Origin: JARRQJ01 sp037381915
GTDB lineage: Bacteria; Pseudomonadota; Gammaproteobacteria; DRLM01
Reading direction: 5' to 3'
Assembly: GCA_037381915.1 (NCBI GenBank)
Contig: JARRQJ010000011.1
Span: 27,833-91,832 of the forward strand
Length of the DNA: 64,000 nucleotides
The notes under the pieces were generated by a model that saw only the letters and a list, made by a program, of their open reading frames with translations, ran no database searches and had not been told where the DNA came from. Each line of letters begins with the position of its first letter. Within the stretch, counting starts at the first letter, position 1. Positions 8,381-17,420 of this stretch are shown here, in pieces. The position numbers and the translations under genes were made by a program.

Positions 8381-9382
8381 CTAAGTTCGGGTAGGGACCA
8401 ATGTGGCACCCAGCAGACCGACGGCTTGATTGAGAATAATATTGATCGGCATCTGCTCTACCAGCGGCGACATGCGACCCTTGCGCAGAAAGGCCTGCAT
8501 AAACGTACCGTCTCGCATCTCCGACAACAATTTGGGAGCGATACCGCCGGCGACGTAAATGCCCCCATAAGCCAAGCTCACCAGGGCCAGATCACCGACC
8601 ACGGCCCCGTAGATGGAAAGAAACAAGCTCACGGTTTTCTGTGCCAAGGCGTCGCCGCGCTGGGCCTGCTCGGTAATTGCCGCCGCCGGATCCGGAGACT
8701 CTAGCGGCGAGGGATGTTCCCCATCGCTGGAGCCGGAGTGACGATGCAGCAGGAAACGATAGATATTGCTCAGACCGGTGCCGGAGACCAGCCGTTCATA
8801 GGAGACGCGCTCGTGATAACTTTTCATATAGTCGAGCAATTCATCCTGCTCGGCATCGGTCGGGGCGAAATGGATGTGGCCGCCTTCCGACGGCAACGCC
8901 CGGTAGCGACCTTCACTCCATAGCAGCTGCGCGACGCCCAGTCCGGTTCCGGCGCCGACCACCAGCCGCGGCGCATGGCTCTGCGGGGTGCCGGGGTGTA
9001 GCACGGCAAGGTCCTCCGCACCCAAGGCGTCGATGCCGCTGGCGGTGGCGTAGAAATCATTGATGAGATGAACCCGTGCCACCGCCAGACGGGTGCTTAA
9101 TTGCGCTTCGTCCAAGCGCCAAGGGAGATTGGTGACCTGGGCCGTGCACGGCCCATGCTCGGGGCTACTGATGGGGCCGGCTATCCCAAAGCAAGCACTG
9201 GCGATGTCTGTGGCTATGGCGGCGGGGACCTGTTCCAGATATTCGCCGAGCAGTGTTTCGAATTCCGCGTAGTCCTGGCTGGAAAAGCGCGCACGATGCA
9301 GTACCGCGACTTGGTTACCCTCGACCTCGGCGATTTGCAGCAGGGTCTTCGTGCCGCCGATATCGCCGGCCAGTACCTTCAT
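8381..9382 (-). CDS. glk: Glucokinase
   Basis: A 333-residue bacterial glucokinase of the ROK/hexokinase fold, which phosphorylates glucose with ATP in the cytosol. Evidence is the N-terminal phosphate loop GDIGGTKTLLQIAEV, the FGIAGPI motif, LINDFYATA and VVGAGTGLG, with the SEGGHIHFAP segment near residue 165 found in the Glk family. Its start overlaps the 3' end of pgl by 4 bases (ATGA), so the two are co-translated. The pair supplies glucose 6-phosphate and handles 6-phosphogluconolactone. It is convergent with gyrB, with 57 bases between. Confidence 0.93.
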   Translation of the reverse strand: MKVLAGDIGGTKTLLQIAEVEGNQVAVLHRARFSSQDYAEFETLLGEYLEQVPAAIATDIASACFGIAGPISSPEHGPCTAQVTNLPWRLDEAQLSTRLAVARVHLINDFYATASGIDALGAEDLAVLHPGTPQSHAPRLVVGAGTGLGVAQLLWSEGRYRALPSEGGHIHFAPTDAEQDELLDYMKSYHERVSYERLVSGTGLSNIYRFLLHRHSGSSDGEHPSPLESPDPAAAITEQAQRGDALAQKTVSLFLSIYGAVVGDLALVSLAYGGIYVAGGIAPKLLSEMRDGTFMQAFLRKGRMSPLVEQMPINIILNQAVGLLGATLVPTRT

Positions 9383-10131
9383 GAGCGCAGTTCTTCCGGC
9401 AGTAGCCCGGCGGCGGCTTGGTCAAGGTGCCATTCCAGGATCCCCAAGGGATTGATGAGCTGTACCGGAAAAGGCGGTGTAGGTTGCGTAGCGAAGACGT
9501 CGCGCATGATCGGCGCCTTGGCGGCGCCGCTCACCAGAATCAATACATGGCGGGCGTGGTCGATCACCGGCAAGGTGAGGGTGATGCGCCAGGTATCCAT
9601 TGTCTCCACGTAGACGGCCTCGACCAGGCGTGCACGTTCGTACAATACCGGGGTGGCGGGAAACAAGGATGCAATATGGCCGTCGCTTCCGACGCCCAAC
9701 AACAGCAGGTCGAACTGCACTACCCCTTGGGCCGACAGCGGGAGATTGCTGGTCAATGTCCGCGTATACTCACTGGCCGCAGCATGGGGGTCCTCTAACT
9801 CCCCTTGGATGCGGTGGATGTGGGAGGGAGGGATGGGCACGTGATCAAACAGCGTTTCCTTGGCCATGTGAAAATTGCTGTCGCTGTGATCGGGCGGGAC
9901 CGTACGTTCGTCGCCGAAATAGACGTGTACCTGGTCCCATGGGACGCGATCGGAGAATTTGGGAAGGGCCAGAAGCCGATAAAGCGCGCGCGGAGTCGTT
10001 CCACCGGAGAGCGCCACGTGAAATTTTCCGCGGGCATTGACGGCTTCCCCGGCGATCGCCACCCAGCGCTGGGCTACCGCCTCGATAAGGGCGTCGGTGT
10101 CGGCATGTATTCGCAAGTCTCCAATGAACAT
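9379..10131 (-). CDS. pgl: 6-phosphogluconolactonase (DevB type)
   Basis: A 250-residue hydrolase that opens 6-phosphogluconolactone in the oxidative pentose phosphate and Entner-Doudoroff routes. Family features are FHVALSGGTTPRALYRLLA, WDQVHVYFGDERTVPPDHSDSNF, and LLLGVGSDGHIASLFPATP. It reads into glk with a 4-base overlap. zwf, edd and eda are not in the window. The stretch upstream holds a decayed HDOD gene, so this pair may form a separate transcription unit. Confidence 0.95.
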   Translation of the reverse strand: MFIGDLRIHADTDALIEAVAQRWVAIAGEAVNARGKFHVALSGGTTPRALYRLLALPKFSDRVPWDQVHVYFGDERTVPPDHSDSNFHMAKETLFDHVPIPPSHIHRIQGELEDPHAAASEYTRTLTSNLPLSAQGVVQFDLLLLGVGSDGHIASLFPATPVLYERARLVEAVYVETMDTWRITLTLPVIDHARHVLILVSGAAKAPIMRDVFATQPTPPFPVQLINPLGILEWHLDQAAAGLLPEELRS

Positions 10132-10170
10132 CGCTCGTTACTCCTGTGTGGCGGCGGCATCGTCGCTTGG

Positions 10171-11653
10171 CTATGCACTACTGAGGAGGACCCTGGGATT
10201 GAATCTCCTCGAGTATGTACACAATCGCAGCGCCAACCGCGCTTGCGTGGCGAATTGCATCAGATTGCGCCGGTCGCCCTCATCCCCGCGCCGACCGGAT
10301 ACGGCGCAATCCGCATAGAAAAATCCTACCGGTTTTTCTTCATAGCGCAAGCCCGCGACAACAAGGCTATCCACTTTGACGGTTTCGACAAAGCCGACGG
10401 GTAAAAGGTTTCGCCACACACCTTTGGTGATGTTATCGGCCAGAACTTCTCCTCCTTCCACGACAGCCTTGGAGAATAGATCCTAAAGACGCATTGATGG
10501 GGAAAGAAGAATATTACCTCAGCGTATCGTGGTCGCGCCCCGCCGCCAGTCGGCCCACCTAATGCTGACAATGCGGTGTGAGCGGACAGAGCAGGACCCG
10601 CTCGACGCTGACACCGCGGTGAATCCCGTCCAGGACCTTGATGAATACGTCGCTGAGACGGCCAGACTGGGCGTCAAGGCCGGGAATTTCCTGGATTATC
10701 TGAAGCTGTAGCTGGGGTTCGCCGTATGATGGCCTTGCTTCATACCCGCTAGCCAATGGTCCCATCCCGGCGGGAATCCCGGCTGTTTACTGCCGTGAGG
10801 GGCTTCGCCGAGGCCCGGGGCAAAGCTGTTTGCTGCAAGCGATTGATTTGCTGCAGCTCTCTCCGCGGCTTGGGGCGCATCGCTCTCGGGAGAGGGGTTG
10901 GCGGTTTGTAGGGAAGCTGCGCCGGACGGCGGCGCCGGGGCGTTAATGCTCGCAAAATTTGGAGAATCGGCGCGCCCATTTGTTGCGTAAGGTTCCCTCG
11001 CCGCTCCCTAAACCCGCTTGCAGCAATCTTCTGCTGAGGGCGTATCTCAGTGGCGAGACCGCACGACTGACGGAACGACTCGTTTAGATAATTTTCCACC
11101 ATGCCGCCGTTCAGTCCCGTAAGCTTGGAGATCGTTTCCAAGGTGTCCGTCGACTGATCGTTGTCACCCTCGTCGGTGTAGAGGTTGTCCGGCAGTCGGT
11201 GCGATCCTTGAACGGACATGGTGAGGGCCGACGGAGGGGGTGACATTATGTTGGACACGCTGGCCGGGAACTCCCAAATGGTGGCCAATTCCTGCGCAAT
11301 TTTGCCGATGGAGGTACCGAGGACCGCCTGTTCCGCCCGGGCGTGGCTGAGTCCATCCTTGCCAACCGATTCCAGGATGCGCAGGTAATCTTCCGGCAGG
11401 ACATCGGTGACGGCGATTTCGCCAAGATTATGCAGCAATGCGCATACGCAGCTCTCTTCGATATCCTTTATGCCGCACCTATCGGCCATGTCCCGCACAA
11501 AGCCCGCGGCAAGATAGAATTTCCCAACATCTTGTCCATGTTGACGCTGGGGTGGGCATTTTAGAAACTCTCGCTGAGCTTCAGGGCCAACGTCGGGTTC
11601 TTAACCGTATCGAAGCCCAACACGATCACCGCGCGGGAAGTTACCGAAATCTT
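10171..11653 (-). pseudogene. Remnant of an HDOD-domain signalling gene
   Basis: Pieces of one HDOD-type protein can be read in order on the minus strand but in different frames. From 11653: KISVTSRAVIVLGFDTVKN and LALKLSESF, then a TAA. After a frame change near 11530: FYLAAGFVRDMADRCGIKD and CALLHNLGEIAV, the HDOD core. In 10765-10559: LQLQIIQEIPGL and VLDGIHRGVSVERVLLCPLTP, typical of the GAF-like part. In 10461-10171: VDSLVVAGLRYEEKPVGFFYAD, the usual C-terminal half. At least four segments in three frames, plus a missing N-terminus, make this a clear pseudogene. HDOD proteins act in signalling to motility, competence or stress control; this copy cannot. Confidence 0.8.
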
Positions 11654-11757
11654 GTCGACGCCGCGGTTCGGGTATCTTCGCTCATCTCATGGACATGGGG
11701 AGGTAGCCGCCAAGGGTAGTTTCCTCTCCTTGGGAAAGGCACTGTCACTGCTTAACG

Positions 11758-12261
11758 TTATGGTTGAGCCGCCGCCTCACGCCGTTCCAGGGTGACGAAG
11801 CTATATGGATACGGATTGTCGCCGTCTTCGGCATGATCGTCTCGTTCGATTTCACGCCATTCGCTGGCGTTCCACTCCGGAAAAAAGGCGTCCCCCGCAA
11901 AATCATGGTGAATTTCCGTAATGTAAAGGCGTTGTGCCAGCGGGAGCAATTGCGCGTAGAACGACGCCCCGCCGATCACCATGACCTCTTCCGCTTCACT
12001 CACCATCGACAAGGCTTCGGCGATCGAGCGGCTCACCGCCACCCCTGCAGGGCGAAAATCGGCGTCTTGAGACACCACGATATTGGTGCGCCCGGGCAGC
12101 GCTTTGCCGATAGAGTCGAAGGTCTTGCGGCCCATCAGTATCGGTCTGCCCATGGTGAGGGCGCGAAAGTGCTTCATATCCGCAGGAAGGCGCCAAGGCA
12201 GGCGATTCTCGATGCCGATGACCCGCCCCTTGCCCATGGCGGCGATGAGAGAAATGATCAT
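11758..12261 (-). CDS. folA: Dihydrofolate reductase
   Basis: A 167-residue DHFR that makes tetrahydrofolate with NADPH. It begins MIISLIAAMGKGRVIGIENR followed by LPWRLPADMKHFRALTMG, with the catalytic acidic residue in ADMKHF, the cofactor stretch RKTFDSIGKALPGR, and VMVIGGASFYAQLLPLA. Length is typical. It lies 99 bases from thyA on the same strand; the two enzymes are linked because thymidylate synthase produces dihydrofolate that FolA recycles. Confidence 0.97.
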   Translation of the reverse strand: MIISLIAAMGKGRVIGIENRLPWRLPADMKHFRALTMGRPILMGRKTFDSIGKALPGRTNIVVSQDADFRPAGVAVSRSIAEALSMVSEAEEVMVIGGASFYAQLLPLAQRLYITEIHHDFAGDAFFPEWNASEWREIERDDHAEDGDNPYPYSFVTLERREAAAQP

Positions 12262-12360
12262 GAGGGTCGTCGCAATCCGTTTTGAGCCGTCAGCACTGGG
12301 ATGCGCCTAATTGCAGCGGGGTGTCCCCGGAAAACCGATCGCGACGAGTCGGCATGGTCC

Positions 12361-13155
12361 TCACACCGCAACCGGCGCCTTGATGGCCGGGTGGCATTGG
12401 TAGCCCGCCAATTCAAAGTCGTCGTAGCAAAAATCGAAAATGGAACTAACCGCAGGGTTCAACAGCATGCGCGGCGATGGGAAAGGCGTCCGTGCCAGCT
12501 GTGCTTCCGCTTGTTGGAGATGATTGAGATAAAGGTGTGCATCGCCCAAGGTATGGATGAAGTCACCGGGCTTGAGGCCGGTGACCTGGGCGATCATGAG
12601 GGTCAGCAATGCATACGACGCGATGTTGAAGGGGACGCCCAGGAAGATGTCGGCGCTGCGCTGATAGAGCTGGCATGAAAGCCGGCCTTCCGCCACGTAG
12701 AATTGAAAAAAGGCGTGACAGGGCGGCAACGCCATACGCTCGATGTCCGCCACGTTCCAAGCGCTGACGATCAGGCGCCGCGAATCGGGATTATTCTTGA
12801 TCTGCTCCACCAGTTGCTGAATCTGGTCGATGTGTCTGCCGTCGGGCGTCGGCCAGGAGCGCCACTGGTAACCGTAGATCGGCCCGAGTTCGCCGTCGGC
12901 GTCGGCCCACTCGTCCCAGATAGTGACGCCGTTGTCGTGGAGGTAGCGAACGTTGGTGTCGCCGCGCAGAAACCACAGCAGTTCGTGGATGATGGAACGC
13001 AGGTGCAGCTTCTTGGTGGTGACCAGGGGAAAACCCGCGCCCAAATCGAAACGCATCTGATGGCCGAACACGCTCAAGGTCCCGGTCCCGGTGCGGTCTT
13101 GCTTGCGCACGCCGCGGTTCTTGACGTGGCGCATTAACTCGAGATATTGCTGCAT
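12361..13155 (-). CDS. thyA: Thymidylate synthase
   Basis: ThyA methylates dUMP to dTMP using methylene-tetrahydrofolate. The 264-residue protein is the classic length. It has RTGTGTLSVFGHQMRFDL near the start, WDEWADADGELGPIYGYQWR, the active-site motif LPPCHAFFQFYV with the catalytic cysteine near residue 146, SCQLYQRSADIFLGVPFNIASYA, and DAHLYLNHLQQ. It lies in the lgt-thyA-folA order common in gammaproteobacteria, 34 bases after lgt. Confidence 0.98.
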   Translation of the reverse strand: MQQYLELMRHVKNRGVRKQDRTGTGTLSVFGHQMRFDLGAGFPLVTTKKLHLRSIIHELLWFLRGDTNVRYLHDNGVTIWDEWADADGELGPIYGYQWRSWPTPDGRHIDQIQQLVEQIKNNPDSRRLIVSAWNVADIERMALPPCHAFFQFYVAEGRLSCQLYQRSADIFLGVPFNIASYALLTLMIAQVTGLKPGDFIHTLGDAHLYLNHLQQAEAQLARTPFPSPRMLLNPAVSSIFDFCYDDFELAGYQCHPAIKAPVAV

Positions 13156-13189
13156 GACTTAAATACCGGATATCGAAGCTAAAGACGCC

Positions 13190-13972
13190 TCATCGCCCCT
13201 TGCGATATGCCCACCACAACAGCGCGCCGCCGCCGATAATCAGCGGCGTCGAGAGTATCTGCCCCATGGTCACCCAACCCAGAGCGAGATAGCCTAGTTG
13301 GGCGTCGGGCACACGCACGAATTCCACCGCGAACCGAAACAGACCATAGCACAACAGAAACAGGCCGGATACGGCCATGCGCGGGCGTGGTTTGCGCGAG
13401 AACAACCACAGGATGATGAACAGCACCAGACCCTCGAGGAAGGCTTCATACAGCTGGGACGGATGGCGCGGCAACGGTCCCCCGGTGGGGAAAACCATGG
13501 CCCAGGGTACATTGCTGACCTTACCCCACAGTTCGCCGTTGATGAAGTTACCGATGCGTCCCGCTCCGAGACCGATGGGCACCAGCGGCGCCACAAAATC
13601 CGTGACCTCGAAAAAGGTCTTGCCGATATGCCGCTTGTAGAGTGTCATAGCCACCAATACGCCAATGAGGCCGCCATGGAAGGACATGCCGCCTTCCCAC
13701 ACTTTAAAGATGCGCAAGGGTTCGGCGAGAAAGACCGGGAGATCGTAAAACAGCACATAGCCGAGGCGCCCGCCCAATACCGCACCCAGGGCGCCGTAAA
13801 AGATCAGATCGCTGACCTGCTGGCCGGTCCAACCGGAATCCGGGCGATTCGCGCGCCGCTGCCCCAGCCACCAGGCGGCGCCGAAACCGATGAGGTACAT
13901 GATGCCGTACCAATGGACTTTGAGGGGACCGATCTGGACAGCGACGGGATTGATATTGGGATAAGGCAGCAT
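13190..13972 (-). CDS. lgt: Prolipoprotein diacylglyceryl transferase
   Basis: Lgt adds diacylglycerol to the lipobox cysteine of prolipoproteins in the inner membrane. The chosen ATG at 13972 gives a 260-residue protein beginning MLPYPNINPVAVQIGPLKV; a further open stretch of 6 residues upstream is not needed. It is rich in membrane segments and carries the family motifs VHWYGIMYLIGF, MSFHGGLIGV and the signature GRIGNFINGELWG. Several lipoproteins in this window (near 15.8, 59.0 and 61.9 kb) are likely substrates. Confidence 0.96.
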   Translation of the reverse strand: MLPYPNINPVAVQIGPLKVHWYGIMYLIGFGAAWWLGQRRANRPDSGWTGQQVSDLIFYGALGAVLGGRLGYVLFYDLPVFLAEPLRIFKVWEGGMSFHGGLIGVLVAMTLYKRHIGKTFFEVTDFVAPLVPIGLGAGRIGNFINGELWGKVSNVPWAMVFPTGGPLPRHPSQLYEAFLEGLVLFIILWLFSRKPRPRMAVSGLFLLCYGLFRFAVEFVRVPDAQLGYLALGWVTMGQILSTPLIIGGGALLWWAYRKGR

Positions 13973-14022
13973 GGCGAGGGAGTATACCATTGCCCCGCGT
14001 AGGGCGATGATCAGGAGATTGG

Positions 14023-14643
14023 TTAAATATCGTTGCCGTAGCGGGGGAGCAGCCGCATCACCTTGTTCACGTACCGGATGGTCTCCGGATAAGGCGGTAT
14101 GCCGCCATAACGGAGCACGGCCTGTTCCCCAGCGTTGTAGGCCGCTACCGCGAGCCGCACATTTTGGCCGAAAGTCTCCAGCAGGTCCCGCAGGTAACGG
14201 ACGCCGGCGAAGACGTTCTGTTCGGGGTCGAAGAGGTCGCGTACGCCATAACGCTGGGCGGTTTCCGGCATAAGCTGCATCAGCCCCGCCGCCCCCTTGG
14301 GTGACACGGCATTGACGTCGAAATCGGACTCGGCGCTGATCACCGCCTGAACCAAGGATTTGTCCACCGCGTAATCCCGGGCCGCGTGATTGACGATGGC
14401 CTGCAAGTGGGGCGACAGGCTTTGGGGGTGGGGGTCGTCGTTATAGAAGACGGCTTTGGGCTGCGCGGCATGTTTGCGTTCTTTGTATGCGAGGATGACC
14501 TTGTAATCGGTGTTATTGGGACGGATGTTGGTGAAGTTGAGCACACCATTTTCGTCGCGGTAGGAGTAAACGTCGGCATGCGCCGGTAAAGACGCCGCCG
14601 CCGTGGCGAACAGGATGATCATCAGCGGAACCTTGCGGGGCAT
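14023..14643 (-). CDS. DUF4124 and SLT-domain lytic transglycosylase
   Basis: A secreted lytic transglycosylase expected to cleave peptidoglycan between MurNAc and GlcNAc. From the ATG at 14643 (MPRKVPLMIILFATAAASLP, a signal peptide), the protein has a short DUF4124 module (DVYSYRDENGVLNFTNIRP) and then an SLT domain with the catalytic glutamate in VISAESDFDVNAVSPKGAAG, the LMQLMPETAQRYGV motif and VAAYNAGEQAV. A longer frame starting at TTG 14676 exists but the ATG gives a better signal peptide. It is 206 residues, like the small Slt enzymes. It follows lgt on the same strand after a 50-base gap. Confidence 0.88.
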   Translation of the reverse strand: MPRKVPLMIILFATAAASLPAHADVYSYRDENGVLNFTNIRPNNTDYKVILAYKERKHAAQPKAVFYNDDPHPQSLSPHLQAIVNHAARDYAVDKSLVQAVISAESDFDVNAVSPKGAAGLMQLMPETAQRYGVRDLFDPEQNVFAGVRYLRDLLETFGQNVRLAVAAYNAGEQAVLRYGGIPPYPETIRYVNKVMRLLPRYGNDI

Positions 14644-14819
14644 ACTCGCGCCTTTAATTTCTTGTACCTTATTCAAACTGAAATATAACGCAATATCCGT
14701 GAAATCCGCCCGGGTCGTCGCGGTCTCCCTATCGGGGGCTCCCCCTTTGTTAACGGGAAGTTACGCTACAGCTTGAGGCGCCGGGGCAAGCTCCCCCGTG
14801 GACAGGGACCGCTCCCGGT

Positions 14820-15190
14820 TCAATTGGGCAAGCGCCGGCAGAGGAAGGACTTGAGATACTCGGTTTCCGCCACAGCGGGCAGGAGGGGATGGTCCGGGCC
14901 CTGATGGCCCTGCTCGAGGATGAGCAGCGTGCGGTCCAGCTGGCGGGAGGCCTGTGACAGGCCCTGTTTGAGATTCTCCCGGCTGAGGTGATACGAACAC
15001 GATGCCGTGACCTATATCCCGTCTTTGGCCAGCACCTACATGGCAGCCCGATTGAGCCGGTGACAGGCGCTTTGTCCGGCGTGAAAATCCCGCTTGCGTT
15101 TGATGAAGGCCGGCCGATCAAGGATCACCACATCGAAGCCCGGATGCGATGGCCTTCGTTCTTTTTGAGACGCAACGGGACGAGTTCCAC
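14820..15190 (-). pseudogene. Remnant of a 23S rRNA cytosine methyltransferase (RlmI-like)
   Basis: The C-terminal part reads in one frame: FDVVILDRPAFIKRKRDFHAG, then AAM, a TAG at 15038-15036, VLAKDGI, a TAG at 15014-15012, then SCSYHLSRENLKQGLSQASR and PLLPAVAETEYLKSFLCRR before a TGA at 14822-14820. Upstream, from GTG at 15190, a 17-codon fragment ELVPLRLKKNEGHRIR matches the N-terminus of the same family but in another frame, and joins directly to the catalytic part near 15140. About two thirds of the normal roughly 395-residue gene is missing. The PAFIK motif and the two ends identify the family; the gene is dead. Confidence 0.8.
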
Positions 15191-15261
15191 GGCTGCATGC
15201 CTTTAGCAGATCATCGGCAGGGGGGCAAAGCTTAGAGAATTATTGGCGTAGGGGCCATTAT

Positions 15262-15339
15262 CTAGGTGAGACCCAAGGCCCAACAGACCAGCACCGAGAC
15301 TGCCACGGCGAGGAGCGTCACTGCGATGAGATATTCCAT
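15262..15339 (-). CDS. Possible 25-residue membrane peptide
   Basis: A short frame from ATG 15339 to TAG 15262 encodes MEYLIAVTLLAVAVSVLVCW plus ALGLT: one hydrophobic helix with almost no loops. AAGGA lies 6 bases before the start. It resembles small single-span membrane proteins that sit in larger complexes, but I recognise no family. It lies in an otherwise gene-poor stretch, so it may be real or chance. Confidence 0.35.
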   Translation of the reverse strand: MEYLIAVTLLAVAVSVLVCWALGLT

Positions 15340-15683
15340 AATATTTCCTTGTTCAACAATGAAGGCTTCTTGGAGTGTATTGGACACTTGTATGCAATCA
15401 CCACGCCAAACGGCCGGTACGACCAGATTTCAGTGGCTTAGCTTAGCGCGGCGGGGGCGTAACCATGCCAATCTGTTATCGAATAGCGACGCTACAGGTC
15501 CTGCAAGCCCCTAACTCCCCGAAATACGACCAATTATTGACGCCGCGCTTCGGTAAGCCTCGACCCTGGCGGTTCAGCGTGAATGATGAAAGCCGGTATG
15601 CCCGTAACCAATCCTGCGTCAAGTGAACGGCATGCGCGCTTGTTCGAGGGGTGGCGGGAAGTGGGCGCAGCTCCCGGCAGGAT
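15340..15683. other. Stretch without recognisable gene
   Basis: About 340 bases. Frames read here on either strand give no known motif or credible start signal. Given the decayed gene next to it, this could be further eroded coding sequence, but nothing identifiable remains. Confidence 0.5.
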
Positions 15684-15899
15684 TTATTCGGGTGATTGCG
15701 CCTCGCGACGCTTGCGCTGATAGTCCGCATAGCTTTCGCGTGCCGGGCATTTGCCGGACAGGTCCCGCGTGCATTCCTGCTCGCGCATGTTCTGCAGCGT
15801 CTCGAACGCCATCCGTTTGGCGGTCTCGCTGGAGCAGCCTTGTATGCTCACGATGATTACTGCAGTCAATGTAGTGATAGTGAAGGGCTTCAACACCAT
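15684..15899 (-). CDS. Small lipoprotein of unknown function
   Basis: A 71-residue protein starting at ATG 15899, with AAGGGG about 6 bases before it. It has a lipoprotein signal, MVLKPFTITTLTAVIIVSIQ followed by GCSSE, with cysteine 22 as the lipidation site. The remaining 50 residues are charged and contain two further cysteines (REQECTRDLSGKC), suggesting a disulfide. It follows the glycosyltransferase operon on the same strand, 60 bases after the GT-C gene, so it could be its last member. Function not recognised. Confidence 0.7.
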   Translation of the reverse strand: MVLKPFTITTLTAVIIVSIQGCSSETAKRMAFETLQNMREQECTRDLSGKCPARESYADYQRKRREAQSPE

Positions 15900-15959
15900 A
15901 CTTTCGCCCCTTGAAGGCAATACCCGGCCTTCGGTATGCCTTGCCATATCGGCGCCTCC

Positions 15960-17420
15960 TTAATAGGTGGTGGGTTTCGGCCAGACAATGGGTTTATAGC
16001 CCACACAATGGCGTGCATAAAGGGTACGCAGGGTGTTGCCGTCCGGCGTGACGGCTTGCACGGGCGGCAGCGGTGTACATGTGGCGAACGCCCGCGCCAG
16101 TTCGGCGGGGGCGCCCGGGGACGGGCTTACCCATAAACCGTCATGCCCCGCTTCCCGGTTTATGCTGGGCCAGAGGTCGTGTTGGTTGAAGCGCCGCCCG
16201 GTGCTGCCCGCCACGTACACCGGCAGTCGATGTGGCCAGTAGAACGCCACCTCGGCGGCGATTTTGTAGTTGGGCGTGAGGATGAAATCCACGGACGGCG
16301 TCTCACGGCTCAGCGCCGCGACGGGACCGCGCCATGCCTTGGTATCCTTGAAGGGATCCTGGCGGTTGGTAAAGCCAAAGTCGTACAGGAAATAGATGAG
16401 CGTCATCGCCGCCAGGGAAAAACCGAAACCGGCGAACAGGGTGCGCCGCTTCCAGCGCGGCAGCAGGTGGACGTGGCCGGCGAACAAAATGACCAGGCCG
16501 ATATAACTGGGCGCCGGCCAATTTACCTCGACCTTGGCGGTCAGGGCCTTGAGAAAGAAAAAGGCGATCCATCCGAGCGACAGTCCCCACAACAGGCGTT
16601 GCCCCGCCGGCGCAGGGCGATGGCGCAACACGCTGAAGGCCACCAGCACCACCAAGGGCGAAAGCACCATGGTCTGTCCGGCCAGGAAATACAGCCCGCG
16701 GCCCAGGGACCAGTGGATGTGGCCGAAATGGCCTTGCTCGTGGTGGAACATGACCCAGCCGTGCTCGGCGTTCCACCACAGCAGCGGGCTCATGAGCAGG
16801 GCCATGATCAGCAGACCGATCCAGAGCTGGTGAGATTTGAGATGGTGGTGCCAGCGGCGATTGAGCAACACCGCAATACCCAGGCCCGCCGGCAGCAGGC
16901 CGATACTGAGTTTGGTAAGTGTGCCGATGCCCACCGCCACGCCCGCCTCGTACCAACTGGCGGGACGATCGTTTGTCAAGGCACGATAGGCGGCCCACAG
17001 TCCCCAGGTCCAGCACAGGAACAGCCAGATATCGGTGGTCATCACCAGGCCGAGGGTAAAGTACTCTGGGGTGAACAGGAAAATGATGACCGCCCACCAC
17101 GCGGCGCGGCGGGTGCCCCACACGTCCCGGGCGAAGGCGAAGACCAGGAACAATAAGCCGCAATGGGCGAGCCAGGCGGGCAAGCGCACCTGCCACGCGC
17201 CGTGGCCGAACAGCCCTTCGGACAGGGCGATGAGCCAGGCGATCAGCGGTCCCTTGGAATAATAGCTCCAGTCCAGCCGCCGCGACCATTCCCAGTACTG
17301 GGCTTCGTCGTAATGAAGATCGACGCCGGCGGCATGCACCAGCCACGCCTTGACGGCAAGGAGGATGACGCTGAGCGCCGCCAGCAGCAGCCAATCGTTG
17401 CGGCGCCCGCTATCGCTCAC
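15960..17420 (-). CDS. GT-C family glycosyltransferase (ArnT/PMT-like)
   Basis: A 486-residue integral membrane glycosyltransferase of the ArnT/PMT type. Such enzymes take a sugar from a polyprenyl-phosphate carrier and place it on a lipid or protein on the periplasmic side. The first loop holds the expected acidic motif LHYDEAQYWEWSRRLDWSYY and SKGPLIAWLIAL, followed by many membrane helices (for example LLFLVFAFARDVWG, ILFAGHVHLLPRW) and a soluble C-terminal domain. The start overlaps the GT2 gene by 4 bases. It is shorter than ArnT (about 550), so the target need not be lipid A. Substrate unknown. Confidence 0.85.
   Translation of the reverse strand: MSDSGRRNDWLLLAALSVILLAVKAWLVHAAGVDLHYDEAQYWEWSRRLDWSYYSKGPLIAWLIALSEGLFGHGAWQVRLPAWLAHCGLLFLVFAFARDVWGTRRAAWWAVIIFLFTPEYFTLGLVMTTDIWLFLCWTWGLWAAYRALTNDRPASWYEAGVAVGIGTLTKLSIGLLPAGLGIAVLLNRRWHHHLKSHQLWIGLLIMALLMSPLLWWNAEHGWVMFHHEQGHFGHIHWSLGRGLYFLAGQTMVLSPLVVLVAFSVLRHRPAPAGQRLLWGLSLGWIAFFFLKALTAKVEVNWPAPSYIGLVILFAGHVHLLPRWKRRTLFAGFGFSLAAMTLIYFLYDFGFTNRQDPFKDTKAWRGPVAALSRETPSVDFILTPNYKIAAEVAFYWPHRLPVYVAGSTGRRFNQHDLWPSINREAGHDGLWVSPSPGAPAELARAFATCTPLPPVQAVTPDGNTLRTLYARHCVGYKPIVWPKPTTY

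Noticed and set aside
16303..17394. 363-codon frame within the GT-C gene
   Set aside because: It is an out-of-phase shadow rich in Arg, Pro and Ala without motifs; the GT-C frame has clear membrane helices.
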